From assembly GCF_937898475.1 (NCBI RefSeq), contig NZ_CALEJS010000016.1, positions 434,001 to 498,000 on the forward strand: a stretch of 64,000 nucleotides of DNA, written 5' to 3'. Within the stretch, counting starts at the first letter, position 1; every line of letters begins with the position of its first letter. The notes under the pieces are model-generated. The model ran no database searches. It was not told the origin of the DNA and saw nothing but the letters and a program-made list of their open reading frames with translations. Shown here one piece after another: positions 8,119 to 17,310 of the stretch. The position numbers and the translations under genes are program-made. Source of the DNA: an uncultured Chitinophaga sp. (GTDB lineage Bacteria; Bacteroidota; Bacteroidia; Chitinophagales; Chitinophagaceae).

Positions 8119-9132
8119 ATGGATATCTTGATCAACCCCAGGCAAACGGAAGATCCGGGTAAGGATGTACCTGTACCTGCTCATCTTCAGCAAGACCTGG
8201 CGCCCTGGGGTTCGTGGCAGTACCGCCAATATGCATTCGGCCACATATTAACCCAGTCTTTCCTGCATAAACACTATCGTATATACATCTACCGTTTCCT
8301 GATAGATACACCGGTGCATCTGTATTTTTCCTGCAGCCTGCCCACCATTGCCTTAAGGCATATGCTCTCCGGACAGGTATTTGCAGATGTGGCAGGCTTC
8401 GGAAAGGTATTGCTGGAGCCCTTACGCTACGGGCTTATCTATCTGCCCCAGGGCATGAACAAGGCCTGGTTTGAAGCCGGAACGGCAGAATCGCTCCATA
8501 TGGAGCTGGAGTATACCTGGCTGGAAGAGATGGCAGAAAGCAACCATGAAATAGCCGGGTTGATGCACCGCGTAACCAGCGCCAGTAAGGAAGGCAAGAT
8601 GTTAGCCCCCGCCCCGCTGGATTACAATGTACAGGAAACACTAAGCTCCATACGCAGCAGCCGGGAAACAGGCGGCTACCTGCTGATGGAATTTAAAACC
8701 GGTATCCTGAAAATACTTACCAGCTACGGTAAGGCTATCAAAGAGCAGGAGTATTTTGAGGCCCTGCCCAATGTACCGGATAAAGAGCTGCTTATCAGCA
8801 TTCATGATACAATCAGGAGCAGTCCCCGTATACAGTATACGCTTGCACGACTGGCCAAGCAGCACCACATGCATGAGAAAACGCTGAGCAGGCATTTTCA
8901 CCGGCTGTTCAATATCAGCCTGTCGGCCTACGTACAGGAGCAATGCATGGCCCGCGCCTGGTTCCTCATTTCCACTACCAGCCGGCCCCTCACCGAGATC
9001 GCCAATGAACTGGGCTATACGGAGATCAGCAATTTTAACCGTGCCTTCAGGCGGTATTACCGAATGTCCCCCCAGGCCCTCCGCAACGCAAAATTGTCCG
9101 GAAATGATCCGGAGAATGTACTGCCCGGATAA
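8119..9132 (+). CDS. AraC-family transcriptional regulator
   Basis: A 337-residue protein with an N-terminal region of unknown ligand and a C-terminal double helix-turn-helix of the AraC/XylS type (about residues 240-330). The marks are LARLAKQHHMHEKTLSRHF in the first helix pair and the family signature around ELGYTEISNFNRAFRRYYR near the end. It should bind DNA and activate or repress nearby or distant genes. The inducer is unknown. Another AraC-type protein of the same length lies about 0.9 kb downstream on the same strand, and the space between them contains no gene. The first ATG of the frame was chosen. Confidence 0.9.
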   Translation: MDILINPRQTEDPGKDVPVPAHLQQDLAPWGSWQYRQYAFGHILTQSFLHKHYRIYIYRFLIDTPVHLYFSCSLPTIALRHMLSGQVFADVAGFGKVLLEPLRYGLIYLPQGMNKAWFEAGTAESLHMELEYTWLEEMAESNHEIAGLMHRVTSASKEGKMLAPAPLDYNVQETLSSIRSSRETGGYLLMEFKTGILKILTSYGKAIKEQEYFEALPNVPDKELLISIHDTIRSSPRIQYTLARLAKQHHMHEKTLSRHFHRLFNISLSAYVQEQCMARAWFLISTTSRPLTEIANELGYTEISNFNRAFRRYYRMSPQALRNAKLSGNDPENVLPG

Positions 9133-9447
9133 GTGGTTTTTGTGCTTTTATCAGCAATTTTATGCCAGGTCAAAAACATGTGCACCTCAATATTCACCCG
9201 AACACGGCTAAGCGCATAAGCTTTCAATTATATATAAGGCGACTCACGCCTGGTTCCGTTGTTCCCTCCGGCAGCAGGCGCCCATCACGCTGAAGGGGTG
9301 GGTACTGCTCCGGTAAAAACGGTTTTTCATCGCTTTCAGTCAACACTCAGCTAGGTTCACTACCTAATGGTGTCTTTATGGTTATTTGAACATATATTGC
9401 AGGTTCTGCCTTTCCAGGTGGAACATTTTCCCGGCAATTTCTTGTCC

Positions 9448-9522
9448 GGTTTACCCCCTTTCCCTGTCTTTTAGACCTGTTTTTTGCTGTTTTACCGCCT
9501 GTTTACCGGGTATTACCCGTAT
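9448..9522. repeat. 11-bp phased T-tract block
   Basis: Starting near 9457, successive 11-base blocks begin with T-runs: CCTTTCC.., CTTTTAG.., GTTTTTT.., TTTTACC.., GTTTACC.. and ATTACCC... Each T-run is on the same helical face, a pattern typical of intrinsically curved DNA. The units are not identical, so this is phasing of T-tracts rather than a strict tandem repeat. Function inferred only. Confidence 0.6.
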
Positions 9523-9581
9523 GAACCCCTACGCCAAACAGGGCTGAAACCTAGTACAGGCTTATGTATGATAGGAGATGT

Positions 9582-9640
9582 CTCCTATATATTCCCTTAT
9601 TGATCCCTATCTCATCCCTTGTTTATCCCTTCTTTTATAG
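9582..9640. repeat. 11-bp direct repeat array with core TCCCT
   Basis: Five consecutive 11-base units start CTCCTAT, TTCCCTT, ATCCCTA, ATCCCTT and ATCCCTT, each sharing the pyrimidine core TCCCT or TCCTA at the same position. The array is preceded by the 8-bp inverted repeat at 9571-9588 and followed by TATAGGAACGG. It could be a cooperative binding array for a regulator, but nothing identifies the protein. Confidence 0.65.
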
Positions 9641-10016
9641 GAACGGAACATCAAGGTAAGTACATGCAATAGGGAACGAATAAGAATGGGATCTCCTAAA
9701 AAACCGCCTGGCGCTCCCATGAAGGTCGCGGTCTCACCATGACCAGTTTACGCTTCCGGAGTGCAGGAAATGCATTAACCCGGCAGCTTGGATGAAAACT
9801 TGCCGTGAAATAATCTTTCGGATAAAAATCTGTGGCGCGGAATGTGCCGTATATATCTCAGAAAGACACGCGCCCGATTGATTTGTTTGTTTCCACCTGA
9901 GTTCTGATAATGGGAATGCCACCAAAACGGAGCAGGCCCTGTTCATCTCTGCCAAACCTGCAACCAGCCCCTGTATTATGGAACAAGGCCATTTATCGCA
10001 TTAAAAAACCAGCGTT

Positions 10017-11030
10017 ATGGAACAACAGTCAACACCCTCTTACGAAAAGTTATTGCTGATTGAGCGCGATGACGATAAGTATACCCCCTTATCCGAGATC
10101 CCGGAGGAGTACCTGAAACTCATGCTACCTTATTTCCGTGCTTATTTTTACCAGGATGAGGATTGCGACATGCTATGTCAGCATATCCGGGTCAACGAGT
10201 TTTCCATCTGGGGGCATGATATCCTGGCCAAGAATTACATTGTACTGAAACCGCGTACGCACCGCCACATCATTGCCCTGCACTACATGCAGGAAGATCC
10301 TATAGACGCGGTAATAGACCGTATGGGGCCTTTCAGGCTGAAAACAAAAGAGGTGAACCTTTTCAGCCTGCATGCAGATTTTCATAGCGCTGCGCTGGAT
10401 CTGGGATGTAAGATCTTCAGCTTCCATATCAACGTAAGACCGGAAACATTACCGGAACTGGCTAAGAAATATCCTGAGCTGCAGCACCTGGCACAATTGC
10501 AGCTGGATGGCATAAACGGCCCGCTGAACCTGGCCCCTTATGAAATCAATGATGTGTGCTCCAGGATGCTGAAACGCATATTCCGCTGCAGGTATGTGGA
10601 GCTGCAGGCAGCATGCTTCCTGTACCGCTGCTGTGTGGATCTTTTCCGGAACTTCGCCATACAGGACGCCCGGTTCCGGCTGGCTAAAGAAGGGGGAGAG
10701 CCAGTCCCCACCAATGACAGCCTCATAAAACAGGTGTTCAGCTACGTAGAGGCCAACAAACGGGAGCCGCTTACTCTTGAAATACTGTCCGGCGTATTTG
10801 GCATATCAGCGACTGCACTGAACACCGGTTTTGAACGCACCTACGCTACCTCCCTGAGCGATTACCTGCTGCAACAGCGCATGTACAACATATACTACCA
10901 GCTCTTAAAAACAAAGGCCAGCCTTAGCAGCATCGCCTACAAAAACGGTTATCCCAACAGGCGCGCCATGGTAGCTGATTTTACAGCCTACTTTGAACAC
11001 GATCCTGTGAGGATAAGAAATGCACAGTGA
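10017..11030 (+). CDS. AraC-like transcriptional regulator
   Basis: A 337-residue protein with a C-terminal helix-turn-helix of the AraC type at about residues 245-335. The first unit reads LEILSGVFGISATALNTGFERTY and the second KASLSSIAYKNGYPNRRAMVADF, with the terminal PVRIRN typical of the family. The N-terminal 200 residues resemble a ligand-binding/dimerisation half but show no known sensor motif. The second HTH deviates from consensus (NRRAMVADF where SxFxRxFK is usual), so DNA specificity may differ. It follows the long non-coding stretch and converges on aqpZ. Confidence 0.8.
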   Translation: MEQQSTPSYEKLLLIERDDDKYTPLSEIPEEYLKLMLPYFRAYFYQDEDCDMLCQHIRVNEFSIWGHDILAKNYIVLKPRTHRHIIALHYMQEDPIDAVIDRMGPFRLKTKEVNLFSLHADFHSAALDLGCKIFSFHINVRPETLPELAKKYPELQHLAQLQLDGINGPLNLAPYEINDVCSRMLKRIFRCRYVELQAACFLYRCCVDLFRNFAIQDARFRLAKEGGEPVPTNDSLIKQVFSYVEANKREPLTLEILSGVFGISATALNTGFERTYATSLSDYLLQQRMYNIYYQLLKTKASLSSIAYKNGYPNRRAMVADFTAYFEHDPVRIRNAQ

Positions 11031-11035
11031 TAGAG

Positions 11036-11112
11036 CTGTTGGCTATTAGCTGTTAGCGGTTAACATGGAGATAACATTGATCCATCCGCGTTAATTGCTA
11101 ACAGCTAATAGC
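11036..11112. repeat. Heptad-type inverted repeat between regulator and aqpZ
   Basis: A perfect 16-bp inverted repeat (GCTATTAGCTGTTAGC at 11042-11057, complement at 11097-11112) lies between two convergent genes. Its arms are built of 7-base units such as agctgtt/agcggtt, and the pattern runs on into the last codons of aqpZ (tagtagc/tagcagc). A short related block occurs at about 2080-2105 upstream of the deacetylase. It probably serves as a two-way terminator. Confidence 0.75.
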
Positions 11113-11116
11113 TTAG

Positions 11117-11824
11117 TTAGTAGCTAGCAGCTGTTTCCTTATCTACCAGTTTCCATATTCCAGCGCCTAACAGTCCGCCGATGATGGGGCCCACAATGAA
11201 CACCCACAGGCTGGATAACGCTGCGCCGCCAGCAAAAAGAGCGGGGCCGATACTGCGTGCCGGGTTTACAGACACGCCTGTTACCGGGATGCCTACAATA
11301 TGGATCAGCGTCAGGGAAAGACCGATGGCGAGGCCGGCGAAACCGCCGTTGCTGTTATTCCTGCTGGTACTACCATGCACCACTACCAGGAAGATGGTGG
11401 TTAACACGATCTCCGCAATGAGGCCACTGCCAAGGTTATACCCATCCGGCGAGCCTTCTCCCACACCATTCTGTCCGAGGCCATTGGCCGCCAGTGAATA
11501 ATCTGCCTTGCCCTGCGCAATAAGGTAAAGGATACCTGCACCCGCAATAGCGCCGATGATCTGCGCAATGATATAGGCGCCTGCATCCTTACCGGAGATC
11601 TTGCCGGTAGCCAGCATTGAGATTGTGATAGCGGGGTTGATATGACATCCTGAAATATGACCGATAGCATAAGCCATCGCCAACACAGATAAGCCAAATG
11701 CAAAGGCAATGCCCAGGAAGCCAACATGCTTGCCTGCCAGTACGGCGCTGCCGCAGCCCATTAATACCAGTACGAGGGTACCAAACAATTCTGCAATGAA
11801 CTTTTGAGATAACGTAACTTTCAT
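11117..11824 (-). CDS. aqpZ: Aquaporin Z-type water channel
   Basis: A 235-residue integral membrane protein of the MIP family with six hydrophobic segments and both half-helix motifs: NPA at residues 63-65 within GCHINPAIT and NPA at about 187-189 within SVNPARSIGPA. The arginine directly after the second NPA is the selectivity-filter residue of water-specific channels. It should carry passive water flow across the inner membrane. I chose the ATG at 11824; an upstream TTG at 11851 would add nine residues but is less likely. The C-terminal codons overlap a heptad-type repeat. The GH63-type gene lies immediately downstream on the same strand position-wise but upstream in map order of transcription. 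Confidence 0.92.
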   Translation of the reverse strand: MKVTLSQKFIAELFGTLVLVLMGCGSAVLAGKHVGFLGIAFAFGLSVLAMAYAIGHISGCHINPAITISMLATGKISGKDAGAYIIAQIIGAIAGAGILYLIAQGKADYSLAANGLGQNGVGEGSPDGYNLGSGLIAEIVLTTIFLVVVHGSTSRNNSNGGFAGLAIGLSLTLIHIVGIPVTGVSVNPARSIGPALFAGGAALSSLWVFIVGPIIGGLLGAGIWKLVDKETAASY

Positions 11825-11883
11825 AGATAGCTTTTTGGAAGTATTAAACAACCAATAAGCAGGAAGTGTTCACTGCAAATATT

Positions 11884-14481
11884 TTATCTGCCCAGCAGCT
11901 TTACCACCAGTGCTGTCCACCCGGTTTGATGGGCGGCTCCGTAGCCGCGGCCATTATCGCCATGAAAATATTCATAGAACAGGATATAATCCCTGAAGTG
12001 CGGGTCCTGCTGCATTTGTTCATAATCGCCAAACACAGGCCGTTTGCCCTGTTCATTGCGTAAAAAAAGGCGTGTAAGGCGTTTACTCAGCTCATTGGAT
12101 ATTTCCCTGAGCGTAAGGTATTCACCGCTGTTGGTAGGATATTCTACCTTGAAATCATCGCCGTAGTAGTGATGAAAATGCCGCAGGCTTTCAATGATCA
12201 GGTAATTGACCGGCATCCATACGGGGCCGCGCCAGTTGCTGTTACCTCCAAACATAGCGGTATTGCTTTCTCCCGGCGTATAGGCAACGGTAAACAGTTG
12301 TCCGTCCATCCAATGCTCACACGGATGCTCTTCATGGTATTTGCTGAGAGAACGGATGCCATAATCGCTGAGGAACTCTGTTTCATCGAGCATGCGCCGC
12401 AGGATTCTTTTCATGCGATGGCCGCGTAACAGGCTTAAGAGGTGCTTTCTGCCGCTTTTCACTTCATACCAGCGGCTCACGAGGTTGGCCAGATCAGGCC
12501 TGTAGTTCAGGAACCAGTCCAGCCTTTCCGTAAACTCCGGTTGTGTCTTAAAGATCTCTTCATCCAGTACGGCAACGGCAAATAAGGGAATGAGGCCTAC
12601 CATGCTTCTTACCTTGATGCGCTCCACACCATCGTTCACCATCTTCAGCTGATCGTAAAAGAAACCATCTTCATCGTCCCAGAGGCCATGGTCTTTTTCG
12701 CCCATTAAACTGATGGCCCCTGCTATATACAGGAAATGCTCAAAGAATTTGGTGGCCATATCGGCATACACCTTATTGTATTTAGCCAGTTCCAGGGATA
12801 TACGCAGCATGTTCAGACAGTACATGGCCATCCAGCTGGTGCCATCTGCCTGCTCTATGTAATTGCCGTTGGGAAGCGGCGCAGTTCTGTCGAAGATGCC
12901 GATGTTATCCAGTCCAAGGAAGCCGCCTTCAAAAATGTTATTGCCGTTGGCGTCCTTGCGGTTCACCCACCAGGTAAAATTGAGCAGTAATTTATGGAAG
13001 ATAGATTCCAGGAAAGGCACATCTTCTCTGCCATTTTCTTCGCGGTCTATCTGGAAAACGCGCCAGGCCGCCCAGGCATGAACCGGGGGATTAACATCGC
13101 TGAAAGCCCATTCATAGGCAGGCAGCTCTCCGTTGGGATGCATGTACCATTCTTTGGTGAGCAGGCTTAGCTGCTCTTTGGCAAAAGCCGCATCTACCAT
13201 GGCCAGCGGCAGGCAGTGAAAGGCGAGGTCCCACGCGGCATACCAGGGGTACTCCCATTTATCGGGCATGGAAATAATATCCTCGTTATTGAGGTGTTTC
13301 CAGCTGGTGTTACGGCCGTTAAGGCGTTGAGCAGGCGGCGTTGGCTGCCCGGGATCTCCTTTCAGCCATTGGTCTACGTAGTAGTAATAGAATTGCTTGT
13401 TCCATAAAAGCCCTGCGAAAGCCTGCCGTTGTACCAGCTTTTCATCTTCCAGCAGGCCGGGTTGCAGGTCCTGGTAGAAAGCATCCGCTTCCTGCTGGCG
13501 GGTAGTGAATACCTGGTCAAAATCTCCGAAGGGATGATCTGTTTCACCTTTTACCAGTCGTAAACGAATGCAGCGGCTGCCGCCTGCTTCAATGCTCATC
13601 TCATAATTGGCGGCGGCTTTGGTGCCGTTCTTTTCTTCGTTTACGGCGTGGGTATGCCCATGAACCAGGTAATCGTTGATGCCGTCTTTATAGAAGCGCT
13701 TACCATCCTGGAAGTTAAATAAGCGCGGATAGTTGGTTTCGTTGTCGGTAAATAATATTTCCGGGTTGTCATCGCAGTACAGGTGGTAATTGCCCAGCTT
13801 TTTATGCCCGATGTGGAGACTTTCCTTTGCTGTTAATGTAATGAAGGGTAGTTCCTCATCATACCCCCATGACCAGGTATTGCGAAACCAGATGGTGGGC
13901 AGCACATGGAGTGCGGACGTATCTTTTCCGCGGTTGTGAATGGTAAGCCTGATGAGGAGGTCTTCCGGGCTGTTCTTGGCATACTCGATGAAGATGTCGA
14001 AATAGGCGTTGTTGTTAAAGATGCCGGTGTCCATCAGCTCAAACTCAGGCTCCTGGCGGGAGCGGCGGCGGTTCTCTTCTACCAGCAGGGTATAGGGAAA
14101 TTCCTGCTGCGGGTATTTATACAGCATCCGCATATAGGAATGTGCGGGGGTATTATCCAGGTAGTAATACAGCTCTTTTACATCTTCGCCGTGATTGCCT
14201 TCATGGCCGTTCAGGCCAAAGAATCGCTCTTTGATGATGGGGTCTTTCTTATTCCAGAAGGCGGGTGCAAAACAGAGCAGCTGCTGATCATCGCTGATGC
14301 CGCCAATACCTTCTTCTCCCCAGCGCCAGGCTTTACTGCGCGCCATATCGTGCGTGGTGTATTCCCATGCGCGGCCGTCCTCGCTGTAATCCTCCCGTAC
14401 AGTACCCCACTGACGGGCGGTTACATAAGGGCCCCATTTTTTCCAGTCTTGCTGTTGCAGCCTTGCCTTCTCTTTGTTCAT
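11884..14481 (-). CDS. GH63-like glucosidase (MGH1-type glycoside hydrolase)
   Basis: An 865-residue protein related to the GH63/mannosylglycerate-hydrolase-like group, (alpha/alpha)6-barrel enzymes that cleave alpha-glucosidic bonds. Recognisable stretches are MARSKAWRWGEEGIGG near the N-terminus, WDLAFHCLPLA, LPAYEWAFSDVNPPVHAWA and NWRGPVWMPVNYLI towards the C-terminus, all typical of the family. No signal peptide is visible, so it is probably cytoplasmic. It could act on glucosylglycerate-, trehalose- or nigerose-type compatible solutes; the substrate is not decided by sequence. It reads towards aqpZ with about 60 bases between them, so the two could share a transcript, which would link osmolyte turnover with water flux (inference). 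Confidence 0.75.
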   Translation of the reverse strand: MNKEKARLQQQDWKKWGPYVTARQWGTVREDYSEDGRAWEYTTHDMARSKAWRWGEEGIGGISDDQQLLCFAPAFWNKKDPIIKERFFGLNGHEGNHGEDVKELYYYLDNTPAHSYMRMLYKYPQQEFPYTLLVEENRRRSRQEPEFELMDTGIFNNNAYFDIFIEYAKNSPEDLLIRLTIHNRGKDTSALHVLPTIWFRNTWSWGYDEELPFITLTAKESLHIGHKKLGNYHLYCDDNPEILFTDNETNYPRLFNFQDGKRFYKDGINDYLVHGHTHAVNEEKNGTKAAANYEMSIEAGGSRCIRLRLVKGETDHPFGDFDQVFTTRQQEADAFYQDLQPGLLEDEKLVQRQAFAGLLWNKQFYYYYVDQWLKGDPGQPTPPAQRLNGRNTSWKHLNNEDIISMPDKWEYPWYAAWDLAFHCLPLAMVDAAFAKEQLSLLTKEWYMHPNGELPAYEWAFSDVNPPVHAWAAWRVFQIDREENGREDVPFLESIFHKLLLNFTWWVNRKDANGNNIFEGGFLGLDNIGIFDRTAPLPNGNYIEQADGTSWMAMYCLNMLRISLELAKYNKVYADMATKFFEHFLYIAGAISLMGEKDHGLWDDEDGFFYDQLKMVNDGVERIKVRSMVGLIPLFAVAVLDEEIFKTQPEFTERLDWFLNYRPDLANLVSRWYEVKSGRKHLLSLLRGHRMKRILRRMLDETEFLSDYGIRSLSKYHEEHPCEHWMDGQLFTVAYTPGESNTAMFGGNSNWRGPVWMPVNYLIIESLRHFHHYYGDDFKVEYPTNSGEYLTLREISNELSKRLTRLFLRNEQGKRPVFGDYEQMQQDPHFRDYILFYEYFHGDNGRGYGAAHQTGWTALVVKLLGR

Positions 14482-14780
14482 CGCTAATGTATTATGATCT
14501 GTAAGGGACCATCATAGCAGGAGTGTTCCGTCTATGGGTACGATATTGGCGAAGGTACGGAATTGAACAAATCCGTAAATTAGCAGAAACGCGGAAAACA
14601 GCACCCAAAATGCGGAAAGCCGAAAGCAGAACGCTGAGGGGCCGATGCTGCCGGATGCCAGACACAGAACGCCTTTTTAGAGAATTTTCAGCTGTAACTG
14701 GTTAAAATATAGCCACCAGGGCAAAAAGTATCTGAATAATTTTATTGGCTATCGTTTTGCCTCGACCAAAAAATATTGAC

Positions 14781-17168
14781 ATGAAAAAAACTGTGTATTT
14801 GACACTTATCTTGTGCTGTATGAGCTGCTTTGTGCTGTTGGCGCAGGACTATCCCATACAGCCGGTACCGTTTACCGCTGTAAAGGTAACAGACCGTTTC
14901 TGGGCGCCGCGTATTCTCAACAATTACAAGGTCACTATTCCTATTGCCCTGGAACAATGTTATAAAACGGGCAGGGTAGACAATTTCCTGATAGCCGGCA
15001 AACTGAAAGAAGGGAAATTCAAAACCGAATATCCTTTTGACGACACAGACATCTACAAAATTATAGAAGGCGCCAGCTTCTCGCTGCAGACCTATCCCGA
15101 CAAACAACTCGAAGCGCAGCTGGATACACTGATCTACTACATCAGCAAAGCGCAGGAGCCGGATGGTTACCTGTATACCAACCGCACCATTGCCAAAGAC
15201 AGCACCGAACTTCATGCATGGGCGGGGGCGAAGCGCTGGGAAAAAGATCCTGACCTGAGCCATGAGCTGTATAACTGCGGCCACCTCTATGAAGCAGCCG
15301 TAGCGCATTACCTGGCCACCGGCAAAAGAAGCCTGCTGGACATTGCCATCAAAAATGCCAACCTGGTATACCATGATTTTGTAGAAGGCGGATTAACCTA
15401 CTATCCCGGTCACCAGATCATTGAAATGGGACTGGTAAAGATGTATCGTGTAACCAACGACAAAAGGTATCTTGACCTCGCGAAATATTTCCTGGATATC
15501 CGTAAGAACGGGACAGAATATAACCAGGCACAGGCGCCGGTTACACAGCAGACACGTGCCGTGGGACACGCCGTACGCGCCACCTATATGTACAGCGGCA
15601 TGGCAGATGTAGCAGCGCTCACGGGCGACAAGGGCTATATCCAGGCCATGGATGCTATCTGGCATGATATCGTTGATCATAAGATCTACATCACCGGCGG
15701 CATCGGCGCGGAAGCCGGGCACGAAGGATTCGGACCGGATTACAAACTGCCCAATATGAGCGCCTATAACGAAACCTGTGCTTCTATCGGCAACATTTAC
15801 TGGAACTATCGTTTGTTCCTTTTACATGGCGATGCCAAATATTACGATGTGCTGGAACAGATACTGTATAATGGGATGATCTCCGGTGTATCTGTAAAAG
15901 GAGACCGCTTCTTTTATCCCAACCCGCTGGAATCAATGGGTCAGCATGGAAGAAGCGAATGGTTTGGCTGCGCCTGCTGCCCCAGCAATGTATGCCGCTT
16001 CATTCCTTCTGTACCGGGTTATATGTATGCCACCGGTAAAGACCGCATTTATGCCAACCTGTTTATCCAAAGCAGCGCTGATATCAAACTGCAGGATAAA
16101 GCAGTAAATATTGAACAGCAAACCAACTATCCCTGGGATGGCAATGTGTTGTTCAAAATAACACCTGCCGCCGCAGAAGGGCCCTTTGAACTGGCCATCC
16201 GCATTCCTGCCTGGCTGGAGGATGCACCTATACCCGGCGGCTTATACAGTTTTACCAAACCCGAAACAAAGCAATTTACCATTACGGTAAATGGCCAACC
16301 GGCAAAGTATACTACAGAAAATGGTTATGCCATTATCCGCCGCACATGGGCAAAAGGAGACCAGGTGCAGGCTGGTTTCCCGATGGATGTTCGTTATGTA
16401 AAAGCCAGCGGGCAGGTAACAGCAGACAACAACAAGGTAGCTATACAACGTGGCCCTATAGTATACTGTTTTGAATGGCCTGATAACAAAGCCGCATCCG
16501 TACGTCATTTGCTGGTGAGCGATAATAGTCCTGCAACTACCTCCTATCAGCCAGACCTGCTGAACGGTGTGGAAGTGATCCGCACCGCCGCCCTTACACA
16601 GGTGATAAAAGGCGATAAGGTAGTAGACGCCAAAGCCACTGTTACGGCCATTCCCTACTATGCGTGGGCCAACAGGGGTGCCGGCGATATGACGGTATGG
16701 GTGGCTGATAAACCAGGTGCAGTGGCTAAACTGCAGCCACCTACTGTTGCATCAAAAAGTAAAGTAAGCGGTTCTCATAAAACCAAAACACTGATGGCGC
16801 TGAATGATCAGCTGGAACCTGCCAACTCGCATGACGGCAGTATTCCCTACTATCACTGGTGGCCTAAGAAAGATACTGTACAATGGGTGCAGTATGATTT
16901 TGAGAAACCCGCAAAGGTGTCACGTGTACAGGTATACTGGTATGATGATGGCCCCTGGGGCGGTTGCCGCCTGCCTGTTTCCTGGAAAGTATTGTATAAA
17001 GACGCCGCAGGACAATGGCAGGAAGTACAACATTCGAATGAATATATGACGGCAAAAGACACCTTCAATACACTCAACTTTTCACCTGTGCAAACTACTG
17101 CGTTAAGAATGCAGGTGCAGCTGCCTAAAGAACATGCCGCAGGCATACTGGAGTGGAAGGTAGAGTAG
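14781..17168 (+). CDS. GH127-type glycoside hydrolase (beta-L-arabinofuranosidase-like) with C-terminal discoidin-like domain
   Basis: A 795-residue exported protein; the signal peptide ends near LLAQDYPIQ. The catalytic region (about 25-640) is of the GH127/DUF1680 type, whose characterised member HypBA1 removes beta-L-arabinofuranose using a zinc-bound cysteine. The key residues are present: ETC at 331-333 and the CCPSN motif with Cys399-Cys400. A C-terminal beta-sandwich (about 670-795), with WVQYDFEKP and VSRVQVYWYDDG, resembles an F5/8 type C (discoidin/CBM32-like) module. The ATG at 14781 is preferred because it opens the signal peptide. No SusCD pair adjoins it. Actual substrate may differ because DUF1680 proteins are diverse. 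Confidence 0.85.
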   Translation: MKKTVYLTLILCCMSCFVLLAQDYPIQPVPFTAVKVTDRFWAPRILNNYKVTIPIALEQCYKTGRVDNFLIAGKLKEGKFKTEYPFDDTDIYKIIEGASFSLQTYPDKQLEAQLDTLIYYISKAQEPDGYLYTNRTIAKDSTELHAWAGAKRWEKDPDLSHELYNCGHLYEAAVAHYLATGKRSLLDIAIKNANLVYHDFVEGGLTYYPGHQIIEMGLVKMYRVTNDKRYLDLAKYFLDIRKNGTEYNQAQAPVTQQTRAVGHAVRATYMYSGMADVAALTGDKGYIQAMDAIWHDIVDHKIYITGGIGAEAGHEGFGPDYKLPNMSAYNETCASIGNIYWNYRLFLLHGDAKYYDVLEQILYNGMISGVSVKGDRFFYPNPLESMGQHGRSEWFGCACCPSNVCRFIPSVPGYMYATGKDRIYANLFIQSSADIKLQDKAVNIEQQTNYPWDGNVLFKITPAAAEGPFELAIRIPAWLEDAPIPGGLYSFTKPETKQFTITVNGQPAKYTTENGYAIIRRTWAKGDQVQAGFPMDVRYVKASGQVTADNNKVAIQRGPIVYCFEWPDNKAASVRHLLVSDNSPATTSYQPDLLNGVEVIRTAALTQVIKGDKVVDAKATVTAIPYYAWANRGAGDMTVWVADKPGAVAKLQPPTVASKSKVSGSHKTKTLMALNDQLEPANSHDGSIPYYHWWPKKDTVQWVQYDFEKPAKVSRVQVYWYDDGPWGGCRLPVSWKVLYKDAAGQWQEVQHSNEYMTAKDTFNTLNFSPVQTTALRMQVQLPKEHAAGILEWKVE

Positions 17169-17188
17169 CGCTCATATTATGATATGAG

Positions 17189-17310
17189 CAATTCCAAACT
17201 CCAAAATCCAAATTCCAAAGTCCAGATTCCAAATTGCGGGGACTACACTGTGAAAGCCAATCCCTTCGCTGCATTGATTGGAATCTGGATTTTGGATTTT
17301 GGAATTTAAT
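17189..17310. repeat. Heptad-built inverted repeat after GH127 gene
   Basis: The left arm (17189-17237) consists almost entirely of 7-base units (attccaa, actccaa, aatccaa and so on). The right arm (17271-17310) carries the complement (attggaa, tttggat, tttggaa). The two arms could form a long imperfect stem around a roughly 34-base loop. It closely resembles elements at 2750-2926 and 58996-59141. It lies between two plus-strand genes, so it may end the GH127 transcript. Confidence 0.85.

Larger units (their letters stand above)
9133..10016. other. Gene-free stretch between two AraC-type regulators
   Basis: About 880 bases with no convincing gene. Short open frames (for example minus strand 9734-9955) lack family resemblance or codon pattern. 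It holds two blocks with an 11-base rhythm (9448-9522 and 9582-9640, listed separately). An 8-bp inverted repeat, ATAGGAGA/TCTCCTAT, lies at 9571-9588. Confidence 0.7.

Noticed and set aside
9734..9955. 73-codon minus-strand frame in the gap between the two AraC-type genes
   Set aside because: No homology, no promoter-like motif and no neighbour to support it; probably chance.
14560..14660. A-run phasing upstream of the GH127 gene
   Set aside because: Runs of A recur, but spacing varies from about 7 to 12 bases, so no consistent helical phase can be claimed.
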